The notes: generated by a model not told the origin, from the sequence alone. A stretch of 7,965 nt of DNA from Flectobacillus sp. (GCA_029865665.1 JARXAV010000151.1:1-7965); one strand, 5' to 3'; counted from the stretch's first letter, positions 1 through 6,907 are shown. Program-made: numbers and translations.

Positions 1-2759
1 CCCCCTCCCTCGATAGCATCTGGACAGCCATCATTATCTGAGTCCAGATCCACTACATTCGATAGACCATCACCGTCGGTATCACAATCTGCTGACTTAT
101 ACTCATAGCCAAGTGCTAATGCCCAATACTCAAAATCATACCCACCAGTAGTAGCAATTAAATGTCTTGTTATGATTACTTTTTCATAAGCTTTGCCAGC
201 AGGTGCTTGTACTTGAGCCCATCTAGCATCCTGTGAACCTGAATATCCAGCGGGATTATCGCTTGGATCTAACACAATTCCTGTAGCCGTTTTGGTTCCT
301 GTTTGCCAAGGAGTAGAGAATGTTCCACCTCCAGCTTGAGAAGTATTTACATCCGAAAGGAGTACTTTCCAATCCGTATAGTTAGTCTCTAAAACATTAC
401 CAGGAAGATATGCTTGAATAATTATTTCATTATTCCAGCCTTGCACATCAGGATAAAATCCTCCCACTGCAATAATTGCACTTTCATCTGTTGATCCTTG
501 CGAGGTATTTGTATAGTCAATTTCAACCTTGTGCAAATAGTCTCCAATTTGCTGAGGAGACGCACTTCGTAAAAGGTTCAACGCAGACGAATTCGTTGGC
601 GTTATTACACCCGTGTATTCATTACCAAAAACAGTACCTGTGAAATTACCTGCTAGAGAACCTCCTTCAAACGCTCTCGGGAAACGGACACCAGCACCTA
701 AATCACCATTTGAATGCTGATAGGTCATAGCTGTTCCATTTCGAGTATAACTCAACACGGTATTTACCTTGACTGTCCCACCTGAAGGATATGGCACTGA
801 GTGGACTGACTGTAATGCTGGCCATCCTGCAAAATCAACATATTGTACTTTACTGATATTTGGGCATTCTGCTGTATCCAATATACCATCATTATCATCA
901 TCAAGGTCATTGATATTGGCTACACCATCGCCATCAATATCATTACAGTCTACTATCGTTGCAGTTACGCTATCCGCAGGACTATAACAATCTATTACTT
1001 TATCATAGTACAAAGCATAATATGTGCCCGCCGTACTAACTGCCGTTAGATTCGTTAAGGTATCACCTGAAGAAGTAGGTTCTCTATGAGTACTCCACAC
1101 AAGACTTGTTCCTGCTGGCTTTGTTCCTATATTAGTCAATCCTGCCAAACTGAAGGTCGTCGATGGACATGTATTGGTAACAGTCGTTTCATTGATTGCA
1201 GGAGCAGTACTTCCAGCAACACAACCAGCAACAGTTGAACCCATGTATCCAAAGGTAGAGAAGCTGGTTATATTATTGAACTGCACAAAGGCGATACCAT
1301 TTTCTATACCCGAAGAATCTGGAGTTAGAGCAATAGCGTTGGATAACCCAGTGACCGTTAAATCTCCAAGAACTGTTGATTTAACATGTGCTGGGTGCTT
1401 GAACCATGTTCTGTATTGTGTTGGAAGAGTAAGAAATTCTATTGGATTATAGTATATTCTCACTTTAACTCCTCCATTTATATTATAGTTTCCAGGAGCA
1501 ACTACCATAGCCATTCTATTAGCTACTGCAGTTGTATTAATCAAATTTGTTCTGGTATAAACACCAATTTGGCTGGCATCGACAGTGACAGATGTAGGAG
1601 AGAAACTACTACCATTTGGACTGATAGCAATATAACTAACCAGATCTGCAATACCCTCTTTATAATAATTAAACTCCCCCTTAGTACACAAATTCGGGAG
1701 TAACTTGACAGAGCCTAACGGTAAAAGGAGTGGTAAGGTTAAGTTACACAAGGGAATACCACAAGTATTCAATGTTGCAACTACCGAATCCGCAGGGCTA
1801 TAACAATTATTCACTTTGTCATAATACAAAGCATAATATTTACCTGCAACACCGACTGTTGCAATGTCTGCTAGAGTGTCTGCTACGGAAGTAGGAATTC
1901 TACTCAAACTCCAAATCAAACTTGTTCCAGAAGGTGTAGCACCTGTATTAGTCAGCGAAGCCAAACTAAAGGTAGTAAGAGGACAAACATTGTCAACTGT
2001 TGTTGGGGTAATAGCAGGTGCTGTAGTTCCTGCCACACACGCCGAAGAACAAACCTTATAATGAATAGTGTTCGATACTCCTACGCAATTAACATCATTT
2101 GTCGTTTTAGCATATAGAGTATCTCCAACAGCAAGTGTAAATGTACCCGTTGAATACACTCCAACAATTGAATACTCACCTACTGGTACAGATGAGAAGG
2201 ATGCACTAGTTGAAGTTTGAAGTATCTTATTGGTAGCATCATTAACTAACGCATACGTAGTAGTAACACCAGGTGTTGGACTTGGAGTCGCTGTAAACGC
2301 AATAGTAGCTGGAGCTGCACTGTAATCACAAGTTGCGGTACATACTTTAATTCCGACAGGAGATGAATATTTCAAACATCCGCCAACCAAACCATTAACG
2401 TAAACATCGGAAATGAGCTTCCCGACAACATCGTTATGAATTGACGCACCTGAAGTATAATAGGCTGTTACGGCATAATAGATACCTTGACCAACACCTG
2501 TAAAGATTGGAGACACGGTGCTTCTAGCTGTAATAGCACCAGAAACCATATCGACTAATAGATAGGTTTTAGAAAACCCTATTGGCTCTGCCCCTGCAAC
2601 CAAAGTTACTATTGCAGGTGCAGTTGGATAATCACAAGTAACAGGTATTGTGGGCAGGTTTGGTTTTTGAGCTATTACTGATGAAAAAGTAACTAGTGTC
2701 AATAACCCAAACAGCACACATCTTGTGATATTCGAATAATGCTTTTGTAAAAATTGCAT
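1..2759 (-). CDS. Large secreted multi-domain surface protein with calcium-binding TSP3-like repeats (3' end beyond window)
   Basis: The frame is open from the ATG at 2759 for 919 codons without a stop and leaves the window at position 1, so the C-terminus is missing. Residues 1-30 form a signal peptide (hydrophobic CVLFGLLTLVTF, likely cut after SVIA), so the product is exported. Residues 41-141 and 143-239 are two related Cys-containing segments, each opening with TCDY. Residues 241-333 and 513-605 are a near-identical 93-residue repeat. A separate beta-rich segment lies between them and ends with a FNNITSFSTFGYMG motif common in Bacteroidota surface proteins. Asp-rich thrombospondin type-3-like motifs lie at 606-632 (DIDGDGVANINDLDDDNDG) and 891-919 (DTDGDGLSNVVDLDSDNDG) and frame a segment of about 260 residues. 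Such proteins usually end in a type IX secretion sorting domain, but that part is outside the window. The role as adhesin or matrix protein is inferred; no enzymatic motif was seen. It follows the 2928-4811 gene in the same orientation. Confidence 0.9.
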   Translation of the reverse strand, partial: MQFLQKHYSNITRCVLFGLLTLVTFSSVIAQKPNLPTIPVTCDYPTAPAIVTLVAGAEPIGFSKTYLLVDMVSGAITARSTVSPIFTGVGQGIYYAVTAYYTSGASIHNDVVGKLISDVYVNGLVGGCLKYSSPVGIKVCTATCDYSAAPATIAFTATPSPTPGVTTTYALVNDATNKILQTSTSASFSSVPVGEYSIVGVYSTGTFTLAVGDTLYAKTTNDVNCVGVSNTIHYKVCSSACVAGTTAPAITPTTVDNVCPLTTFSLASLTNTGATPSGTSLIWSLSRIPTSVADTLADIATVGVAGKYYALYYDKVNNCYSPADSVVATLNTCGIPLCNLTLPLLLPLGSVKLLPNLCTKGEFNYYKEGIADLVSYIAISPNGSSFSPTSVTVDASQIGVYTRTNLINTTAVANRMAMVVAPGNYNINGGVKVRIYYNPIEFLTLPTQYRTWFKHPAHVKSTVLGDLTVTGLSNAIALTPDSSGIENGIAFVQFNNITSFSTFGYMGSTVAGCVAGSTAPAINETTVTNTCPSTTFSLAGLTNIGTKPAGTSLVWSTHREPTSSGDTLTNLTAVSTAGTYYALYYDKVIDCYSPADSVTATIVDCNDIDGDGVANINDLDDDNDGILDTAECPNISKVQYVDFAGWPALQSVHSVPYPSGGTVKVNTVLSYTRNGTAMTYQHSNGDLGAGVRFPRAFEGGSLAGNFTGTVFGNEYTGVITPTNSSALNLLRSASPQQIGDYLHKVEIDYTNTSQGSTDESAIIAVGGFYPDVQGWNNEIIIQAYLPGNVLETNYTDWKVLLSDVNTSQAGGGTFSTPWQTGTKTATGIVLDPSDNPAGYSGSQDARWAQVQAPAGKAYEKVIITRHLIATTGGYDFEYWALALGYEYKSADCDTDGDGLSNVVDLDSDNDGCPDAIEGG
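945..1223 (-). repeat. Intragenic repeat, copy B (93 codons)
   Basis: Encodes residues 513-605 of the large surface protein. It matches copy A (1761-2039) over exactly 93 residues with no gaps, at 62 of 93 identical positions by hand alignment. Shared landmarks are the opening CVAG.TAPAI, the central TTFSLA.LTN, and the near-invariant YYALYYDKV..CYSPADSV near the end. Cysteines at repeat positions 1, 19, 79 and 93 are conserved in both copies and could form disulfides. It is directly followed by the first calcium-binding DxDGDG motif. Confidence 0.85.
1761..2039 (-). repeat. Intragenic repeat, copy A (93 codons)
   Basis: Encodes residues 241-333 of the large surface protein and is the partner of copy B (945-1223). 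Identical length, conserved cysteines and 67% identity point to a duplicated Ig-like or other beta-sandwich module, in register with the domain boundaries. Unlike copy B, it is followed by a beta-rich segment (residues 334-512) rather than by an Asp-rich motif. Confidence 0.85.
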
Positions 2760-2773
2760 AGTATTTAACGTTT

Positions 2774-2793
2774 AAAGCCTTAATTCAGGCTTT
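2774..2793 (-). terminator. Short hairpin in the leader of the large surface-protein gene (possible terminator or attenuator)
   Basis: AAAGCCT and AGGCTTT form a perfect 7-bp inverted repeat around a 6-nt loop. The A-stem-T layout (AAAGCC...GGCTTT) is typical of intrinsic terminators with the U-tract built into the stem, though only TTTAAACGTT follows on the minus strand. It ends 14 nt before the start codon at 2759, so it could terminate read-through from the upstream gene or act as a 5'-leader structure. Direction and function are inferred. Confidence 0.4.
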
Positions 2794-2863
2794 GATTCCT
2801 ACTTGTATACTACTGTGTACTCGTAAAGTACTTTATGCTTTTATCGATACTTACTATTGAATG

Positions 2864-2915
2864 CCTTCATGTGTTGCGTTCATCCCAATTTTAATTTAAA
2901 CGCAACACATGGAGG
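2864..2915 (-). terminator. Long 17-bp-arm hairpin between the two surface-protein genes
   Basis: Arms 2864-2880 and 2899-2915 pair at 16 of 17 positions in the minus-strand transcript, with one A-C mismatch that becomes G-U in the plus-strand transcript. The core is ATGTGTTGCGTT against its exact reverse complement, and the loop is 18 nt. It begins 12 nt after the stop codon of the 2928-4811 gene, where a terminator or 3'-stabilising structure is expected. No U-tract follows the stem on the minus strand, so it is a poor classical intrinsic terminator. It may instead cap or process the mRNA or dampen expression of the next gene. Confidence 0.5.
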
Positions 2916-2927
2916 ACACTAGAATAC

Positions 2928-4811
2928 TTATTTTGTAAGTGTTCCGGGAATAATAGCAGTACAACCATCTAGTAAATAGACATTTTTCGATACTACAGAG
3001 GAAGGCTTAGTCATATCGGCCGTACATGATCCTGCTGTACCGATTGTGAAATTAAGTGTTCCAAGAGCAGATCCGTCGTATTTGATTGGTATATGTATCT
3101 TTTGAATTCCTATCGCTGAAGTTGTTACAGAGCTAACACCATTTGCGAGTGATATTCCAGAACCTGATACGCTTACAGGCGAGAACGTTCCTCCAGCAAC
3201 CACATTAAGTGTTACTATTAAATCTAACTGGCTCGGAGTACCTACTACTGGAGCTTCATATATTTCTGTTTTTGAACAATTTACAGTGCCAGCCACAGGA
3301 GCTCCAGCAACTACCACCGCTTTCGTACATGTTCCTGTTCCTTGAGATGAAGAAACAGTTAAAGAAGGTGTACCTCCAGTACCAGAACCATCAAAAGTGA
3401 TAGGGAAAGTTACAGTTAGCTGTCCAAGTGTTAAATTCGTAGTGAAAGATCCTGAGAATCCATTTCCTGAAACAGTCAGAGTTACAGGGCCAGCAGTAGC
3501 ACCTGTAATTGGAACTGTAATAGTTCCAGTTTGTCCGCTTGTTCCATTTGCAATGAATGTTCCAGTTGTAAGTGCAGCACCACAATTGAATGCAAAAGAA
3601 CCTGGATCAGGACTACTATTATATACATACCATGTCGAATTTAAATATTCAGCTTCTGCTTCTCCAGAAACAATATTCGAACAAGGAGAAGTAGTAACAG
3701 TAGCACAAAGTCGATACGTCGTATTAGGCTGAACATCATAGTAATCAAAATTACGTGTTCCCCCTGTAAAGTTTAATCCTAAAGAAGTTAACGGTGCATC
3801 ACAATCTGACTTGGGTGTAACTTTATACGTTCTCGCAAATCCTGTACAGGTCTGTGTAAACGTTACTAAATTTCTAATACCAATGCGGGTTTCATTCGGC
3901 CCAGTCGTGTAGTCTATACAAATAGGATATGAGTGAGACAGCGAATGTGTTAAGTTATATGATCTCAAGTCAAAGCTTGGTTCAGGTGTAGTATCATCAT
4001 AAGCGGCAAAAGCAGCGGTCTGCGTTGTGTACGTATTGGTACCACCACAATTAAGGTTATCTCCACATTTACAAGGACTAGCACAATCAAGATCTTCGCT
4101 GTCCACTAAACCATCTCCATCATCATCTATTCCATTTGCACAAATCTCAGGTAATGTCGACGCAGTACCACATTGTACAGGGAAGGCACAACCTGTTGCC
4201 ACATAGGCATAATAAATTTTATAACTAGCAAGTACTCCTGCAAGTGACCCAGCCGAAATTCTTACCTCATCAAATGGCTGACAAAATACAGCTGAAATAT
4301 TTGTACCGCCACCCAATCCAAGGATATTAAATAAACTACCACTTGAAATTGGCGTACCTGCAACCCCATTCAGATAAGGAACTAAACTAATCCCATTGAA
4401 TAAACCAGCAATACCTCCGTTTACGTCCGCCACAAAGCCTGCTCTGGTGCCTGCTGGGTATGTTTGTCCCATTTTTACACTTACATAGCCACTACCACCA
4501 ACTCCTACAGGAATCGAAATCGTTGCGAAATCTGTTAAATCTGCATCGAGTAAGTTTGCTGTTCCAGATACACTACATAGCAAACAAAGTCCTGATGTTC
4601 CTGAAGCTCCAAGAGTTGCGCCATTAGAACTTAATTTGGGCGTATTGACACATTGAGCGTATGAACCTTGATAGATTGCAGTTAGTGTAAAAAAGAGAAA
4701 TAGTACAGAAGCCTTTAGTAAGGATTTACCAAAAACTGTCTTTTGCTCGAAATATTGGGATACAGATACCATGTATTGCTTCATGGCCTGGGTAAATAGA
4801 AGTGACTTCAT
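2928..4811 (-). CDS. Secreted adhesin-like protein with jelly-roll-like domain, Ca-binding motif and tandem beta-sandwich repeats
   Basis: This is a complete 627-codon gene for an exported protein. A hydrophobic segment at residues 31-46 followed by GSYA gives a signal peptide cut after about residue 52. Residues 74-205 resemble a domain frequent in Bacteroidota surface proteins, with CLLCSVSG, ATISIPVGVGGSGYV and FDEVRISAGSLAGVL landmarks. Residues 224-243 form an acidic Cys-flanked motif (CANGIDDDGDGLVDSEDLDC) likely to bind calcium. A Cys-rich segment follows at 244-400. Residues 409-503 and 511-601 look like two copies of a beta-sandwich of about 95 residues, aligning at VSG.G and ITFDGS/IKYDGS. 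No C-terminal sorting domain is visible; the protein ends GCTAIIPGTLTK. The annotated ATG at 4811 gives an unusually long n-region and lies almost on the predicted transcription start, so the ATG at 4784 (Met10) or 4772 (Met14) may be the true start. Adhesion or matrix function is inferred. Confidence 0.9.
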   Translation of the reverse strand: MKSLLFTQAMKQYMVSVSQYFEQKTVFGKSLLKASVLFLFFTLTAIYQGSYAQCVNTPKLSSNGATLGASGTSGLCLLCSVSGTANLLDADLTDFATISIPVGVGGSGYVSVKMGQTYPAGTRAGFVADVNGGIAGLFNGISLVPYLNGVAGTPISSGSLFNILGLGGGTNISAVFCQPFDEVRISAGSLAGVLASYKIYYAYVATGCAFPVQCGTASTLPEICANGIDDDGDGLVDSEDLDCASPCKCGDNLNCGGTNTYTTQTAAFAAYDDTTPEPSFDLRSYNLTHSLSHSYPICIDYTTGPNETRIGIRNLVTFTQTCTGFARTYKVTPKSDCDAPLTSLGLNFTGGTRNFDYYDVQPNTTYRLCATVTTSPCSNIVSGEAEAEYLNSTWYVYNSSPDPGSFAFNCGAALTTGTFIANGTSGQTGTITVPITGATAGPVTLTVSGNGFSGSFTTNLTLGQLTVTFPITFDGSGTGGTPSLTVSSSQGTGTCTKAVVVAGAPVAGTVNCSKTEIYEAPVVGTPSQLDLIVTLNVVAGGTFSPVSVSGSGISLANGVSSVTTSAIGIQKIHIPIKYDGSALGTLNFTIGTAGSCTADMTKPSSVVSKNVYLLDGCTAIIPGTLTK

Positions 4812-4818
4812 GCGATTA

Positions 4819-4826
4819 CAAAGTTA
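4819..4826 (-). promoter_or_regulatory. Bacteroidota -7 promoter box for the 2928-4811 gene
   Basis: TAACTTTG, read on the minus strand, is an exact match to the Bacteroidota -7 consensus TAnnTTTG. A weak -33 candidate (TGTG) lies about 19 nt upstream. With normal geometry transcription would begin near 4815, only a few bases before the ATG at 4811. That would give an almost leaderless mRNA unless translation starts at a later ATG. The assignment rests on the consensus match and position only. Confidence 0.5.
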
Positions 4827-5203
4827 GAATTTTAAGCTTTTAGGGCACATATTTGAATTAATGTGTACCATACATGATACAGCTAGGTTGCTGAAAATTA
4901 TGTATAGTATTGATACTCGAATGCGAATTGAGTAAAAAGAAATATCTTAAACTTAGGCGGCTTTTTTCAACATAATTTTATTCTTTTAAAGTTATAGTAA
5001 ATGTCTGCACTTCTCCTATGTATACGTTGGGTATTGGACATAGCTTGTTTGATGAATGTTTCAAATTTTAATAAAAATAGCTGTACTACTAAATTGCACA
5101 ATCGAACCCTTTCTTTAATTTCTCTAATTATGATTAATAATACTTGCAAAGGTGTAGCCTCTACCAGAGAATCTCAAAGTGTATATTAGTGTTCAAATAC
5201 AAA

Positions 5204-5263
5204 AGTCACGGATATTCTGTATTATCATTAGCTACTGAATGATAATACAAAATATCCGTGACT
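5204..5263. repeat. 26-bp near-perfect inverted repeat (strong hairpin)
   Basis: Arms 5204-5229 and 5238-5263 are complementary at 25 of 26 positions around an 8-nt loop (AGCTACTG). The single exception, 5217 against 5250, is C-A in a plus-strand RNA but G-U in a minus-strand RNA, so the minus-strand fold is the better one. A T-rich TTTGTATTTG follows the stem on the minus strand, and CTATTATATCT follows on the plus strand. It would be among the most stable structures in the window. It could be a terminator (best in the minus direction), the 3' end of a small RNA, or a tiny mobile-element remnant. No adjacent gene clearly needs it. Confidence 0.7.
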
Positions 5264-5302
5264 CTATTATATCTACTAGATACGAATCATCTTGACAACT
5301 AT

Positions 5303-5329
5303 GGCGGTAGTTACTTAAAAACATATTAT
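5303..5329. repeat. Spaced direct repeat, copy 1 (GGCGG-N12-AACATATTAT)
   Basis: GGCGG at 5303-5307 and AACATATTAT at 5320-5329 recur with the same 12-nt spacing in copy 2, exactly 119 bp downstream. The intervening bases are mostly different, so the conserved blocks stand out in AT-rich DNA. This pattern would suit two protein-binding sites or a shared promoter-like element. Function is unknown. Confidence 0.4.
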
Positions 5330-5421
5330 TATCTTTTTTGTAAGGATTGTAGTCTAAACGCCTAAATTCATCTCAACAAAATCTTTTACAATTAAAGATA
5401 ATTTATAAAGAAAATAACCAC

Positions 5422-5448
5422 GGCGGATAGTCTATTTTAACATATTAT
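5422..5448. repeat. Spaced direct repeat, copy 2 (GGCGG-N12-AACATATTAT)
   Basis: Second copy of the motif at 5303-5329, with GGCGG at 5422-5426 and AACATATTAT at 5439-5448. Weak similarity extends a few bases upstream (AAC and a CA/TA step before GGCGG). Downstream of the AT block the two copies diverge at once. Confidence 0.4.
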
Positions 5449-5491
5449 ACGTAACAATTACTTTGCCAAAGTGCAATAAAAACATACCAAA

Positions 5492-5509
5492 AAGCAATAT
5501 TTATTGCTT
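5492..5509. repeat. Compact palindrome, 8-bp arms
   Basis: AAGCAATA-TT-TATTGCTT is a perfect inverted repeat with a 2-nt centre. The centre is too tight for a stable RNA loop without opening inner pairs, so a dimeric DNA-binding-protein site is the more natural reading. It lies about 320 bp upstream of the regulator gene. No binding protein can be named from the sequence. Confidence 0.4.
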
Positions 5510-5780
5510 ATGAACGTAAAAATTGTATTTTGATCGTACTTCCCAACCTTATCTTTTATAGGTTGTATGGTAAAATCTGAGCAAAGCCATTTCGAACAAA
5601 AATTATGCCATTTTTTTACAGCAAACTCAAAAAAATATCATTATGTGGCAATTTACTGTACTTAAGTGTCACTTTCTAGTGTAACTAATTCTCCCTAAAA
5701 ACTATAATGCGGTATTTCCATTTTTGACGACTACTACGAATAGAATCGATTCGAATAAAATATATATAATTATTATTAGT

Positions 5781-5788
5781 TATTTTTG
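5781..5788 (+). promoter_or_regulatory. Bacteroidota -7 promoter box for the GntR-type regulator
   Basis: TATTTTTG matches the TAnnTTTG consensus exactly and lies 43 bp upstream of the ATG at 5832. Predicted transcription starts near 5792, leaving a leader of about 40 nt. No convincing -33 TTTG is present at the usual distance, which could mean activator dependence or a weak promoter. It overlaps the palindrome at 5785-5796. Confidence 0.5.
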
Positions 5789-5796
5789 TACACAAA
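5785..5796. promoter_or_regulatory. AraR-like operator candidate overlapping the regulator's promoter
   Basis: TTTGT-AC-ACAAA is an inverted repeat with 5-bp arms that covers the end of the -7 box and the predicted transcription start. With its flank (TTTGTACACAAAT) it resembles the Bacillus AraR operator ATTTGTACGTACAAAT with the central two bases missing. The gene it precedes encodes a protein of AraR architecture, so an autorepression site is a natural inference. The site is short and could also be chance in AT-rich DNA. Confidence 0.4.
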
Positions 5797-5831
5797 TAAA
5801 CACCGTACTTCTTAATTTTAATCATCTATAA

Positions 5832-6884
5832 ATGATACCGAATGATATTAACTTACAACATAGAGGGCAAATGCTTCTTTATGTTCAAATTGCCGAAGCA
5901 ATCATAAAAAAGATTGATAGCGGAGAGTGGGAGAGTGGATTTATGTTACCCTCAATCAATGTATTTAGTGAAAAATATAAAGTAGCAAGAGCAACAGCTG
6001 AAAAAGCCTATAATTTATTAAAGAAACAGGGATATATTTCTTCTATCGGTGGAAAAGGATACTTCGTGAAATCAACTCAAGATCGAAAACCTAAAATCTT
6101 ATTTATTTTCAATAAAATAAGTTCTTTCAAAAAAACTATCTACTACAGCTTTTTGGAAACGTTAGGAAATAAGGCAATCGTTGATATGCAAATACATCAT
6201 TATAATCCCCAAATTTTGAATAGTATTCTGGATAGTAATCTTGGGAAATATCAATACTTTGTAATCATGGCTCATTTTCAAGAAGGGGTTGCTCCAGAGG
6301 TTTATCAAGAAATCTTAAAACGTATCCCTCCTGAATCGCTTATTTTAATCGATAAATGGCTAGATGGATGTGGGACAGAACAGGGTGTTTACCAAGATTT
6401 TAAGAATGATATTTATACTGCTTTGAACGATGCCAAAGGACTCATTGATAAGTATAAGAAAATAGCCCTGTTATTTCAAGAACATAGAAATCACCCAACC
6501 GAGGTAATTCAGGGTGTAAGGCAATTTGCTGAAGAAAACATGAAAACTACTGTAATTTGTGCTGATAGTAAAAATATTGAACTTGAGAAAAAAACCTTGT
6601 ACATTACACTTTATGACGACGACTTAGCAACACTTCTAAAGAAGGCTAAGCACAATAATTACAAATTAGGGAAAGATTTTGGCATCTTATCCTTCAACGA
6701 AAGTGAATTGAAGGAGGTGCTTGATATTTCGGTGATTAGTACCAATTTCGAACAGATGGGACAGGCTGCTGCTAACTTAATTTTAAATAGGCAAATAGAG
6801 CGAATTAAAAATCCGTTTGAACCGAAAGAGCTGATTAGAAATCCTTTATTTTTAGAGTTTAGAAGAGAAAACGCAGTACTCTGA
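5832..6884 (+). CDS. GntR-family transcriptional regulator with LacI/PBP-like ligand-binding domain
   Basis: A 350-residue cytoplasmic repressor-type protein. Residues 14-80 are a GntR winged helix-turn-helix: LYVQIAEAIIKKI, then LPSINVFSEKYKVARATAEKAYNLL as the recognition region, then the wing GYISSIGGKGYFV. Residues 87-342 have the fold pattern of a LacI-type periplasmic-binding-protein sensor: first strand KILFIFN, the LILIDKW and IALLFQE strands, and the characteristic late segment DFGILSF with ISVISTNFEQMGQAAANLIL. This order matches AraR of Bacillus and many Bacteroidota regulators of sugar-utilisation operons. The effector is therefore probably a sugar or sugar derivative, but which one cannot be read from the sequence. 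The ATG sits in an A/T-rich context (CTATAA before it) without Shine-Dalgarno, normal for the phylum. No transporter or catabolic gene follows directly; an SDR oxidoreductase gene lies about 950 bp downstream on the other strand and may belong to its regulon. Confidence 0.9.
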   Translation: MIPNDINLQHRGQMLLYVQIAEAIIKKIDSGEWESGFMLPSINVFSEKYKVARATAEKAYNLLKKQGYISSIGGKGYFVKSTQDRKPKILFIFNKISSFKKTIYYSFLETLGNKAIVDMQIHHYNPQILNSILDSNLGKYQYFVIMAHFQEGVAPEVYQEILKRIPPESLILIDKWLDGCGTEQGVYQDFKNDIYTALNDAKGLIDKYKKIALLFQEHRNHPTEVIQGVRQFAEENMKTTVICADSKNIELEKKTLYITLYDDDLATLLKKAKHNNYKLGKDFGILSFNESELKEVLDISVISTNFEQMGQAAANLILNRQIERIKNPFEPKELIRNPLFLEFRRENAVL

Positions 6885-6895
6885 AAATAATCGTT

Positions 6896-6907
6896 ACGGC
6901 AAACCGT
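6896..6907 (+). terminator. Weak hairpin just after the regulator gene
   Basis: ACGG-CAAA-CCGT forms a 4-bp stem 11 nt after the stop codon and is followed by CTATAATTTTG. Position and trailing T-rich bases fit a terminator, but the stem is short. The following bases at 6911-6918 (TAATTTTG) also match the -7 consensus exactly, so the same spot could be a promoter pointing toward the recombinase gene. Confidence 0.25.

Larger units (their letters stand above)
4827..5780. other. Long AT-rich divergent intergenic region, no convincing gene
   Basis: About 950 bp separate the promoters of the surface-protein gene (minus) and the regulator (plus). Short open frames occur on both strands at 4967-5189, but they overlap each other and show no recognisable domain, and the minus-strand one lacks an ATG start until late. 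What the region does hold is a 26-bp hairpin (5204-5263), paired spaced repeats (5303-5329 and 5422-5448) and small palindromes at 4906-4917, 5492-5509, 5544-5565, 5664-5674 and 5743-5752. No tRNA, rRNA or CRISPR structure was found. Its length suggests regulatory DNA, a small RNA or decayed sequence. Confidence 0.5.

Noticed and set aside
769..2061. Several plus-strand open frames of 65-105 codons
   Set aside because: They lie opposite the continuous 919-codon minus-strand gene, have low-complexity Ile/Ser/Thr translations typical of antisense reading, and show no domains.
3209..3732. Short open frames on both strands within the 2928-4811 gene
   Set aside because: They are out-of-frame shadows of a gene with a clear signal peptide and repeated domains.
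4967..5149. Minus-strand 60-codon frame
   Set aside because: It begins with TTG and its first ATG comes only at codon 38. It overlaps another frame on the plus strand, has no recognisable family and no -7 box in front of it.
5544..5565. CAACCT...AGGTTG hairpin as a terminator
   Set aside because: The stem has only six pairs, is followed by TATGG rather than a T-tract, and has no upstream gene.
5743..5757. GATTCGAAT resembling a tRNA T-loop
   Set aside because: No pairing T-stem, acceptor stem or anticodon arm can be built around it; GAATCGATTC is only a 10-bp palindrome.
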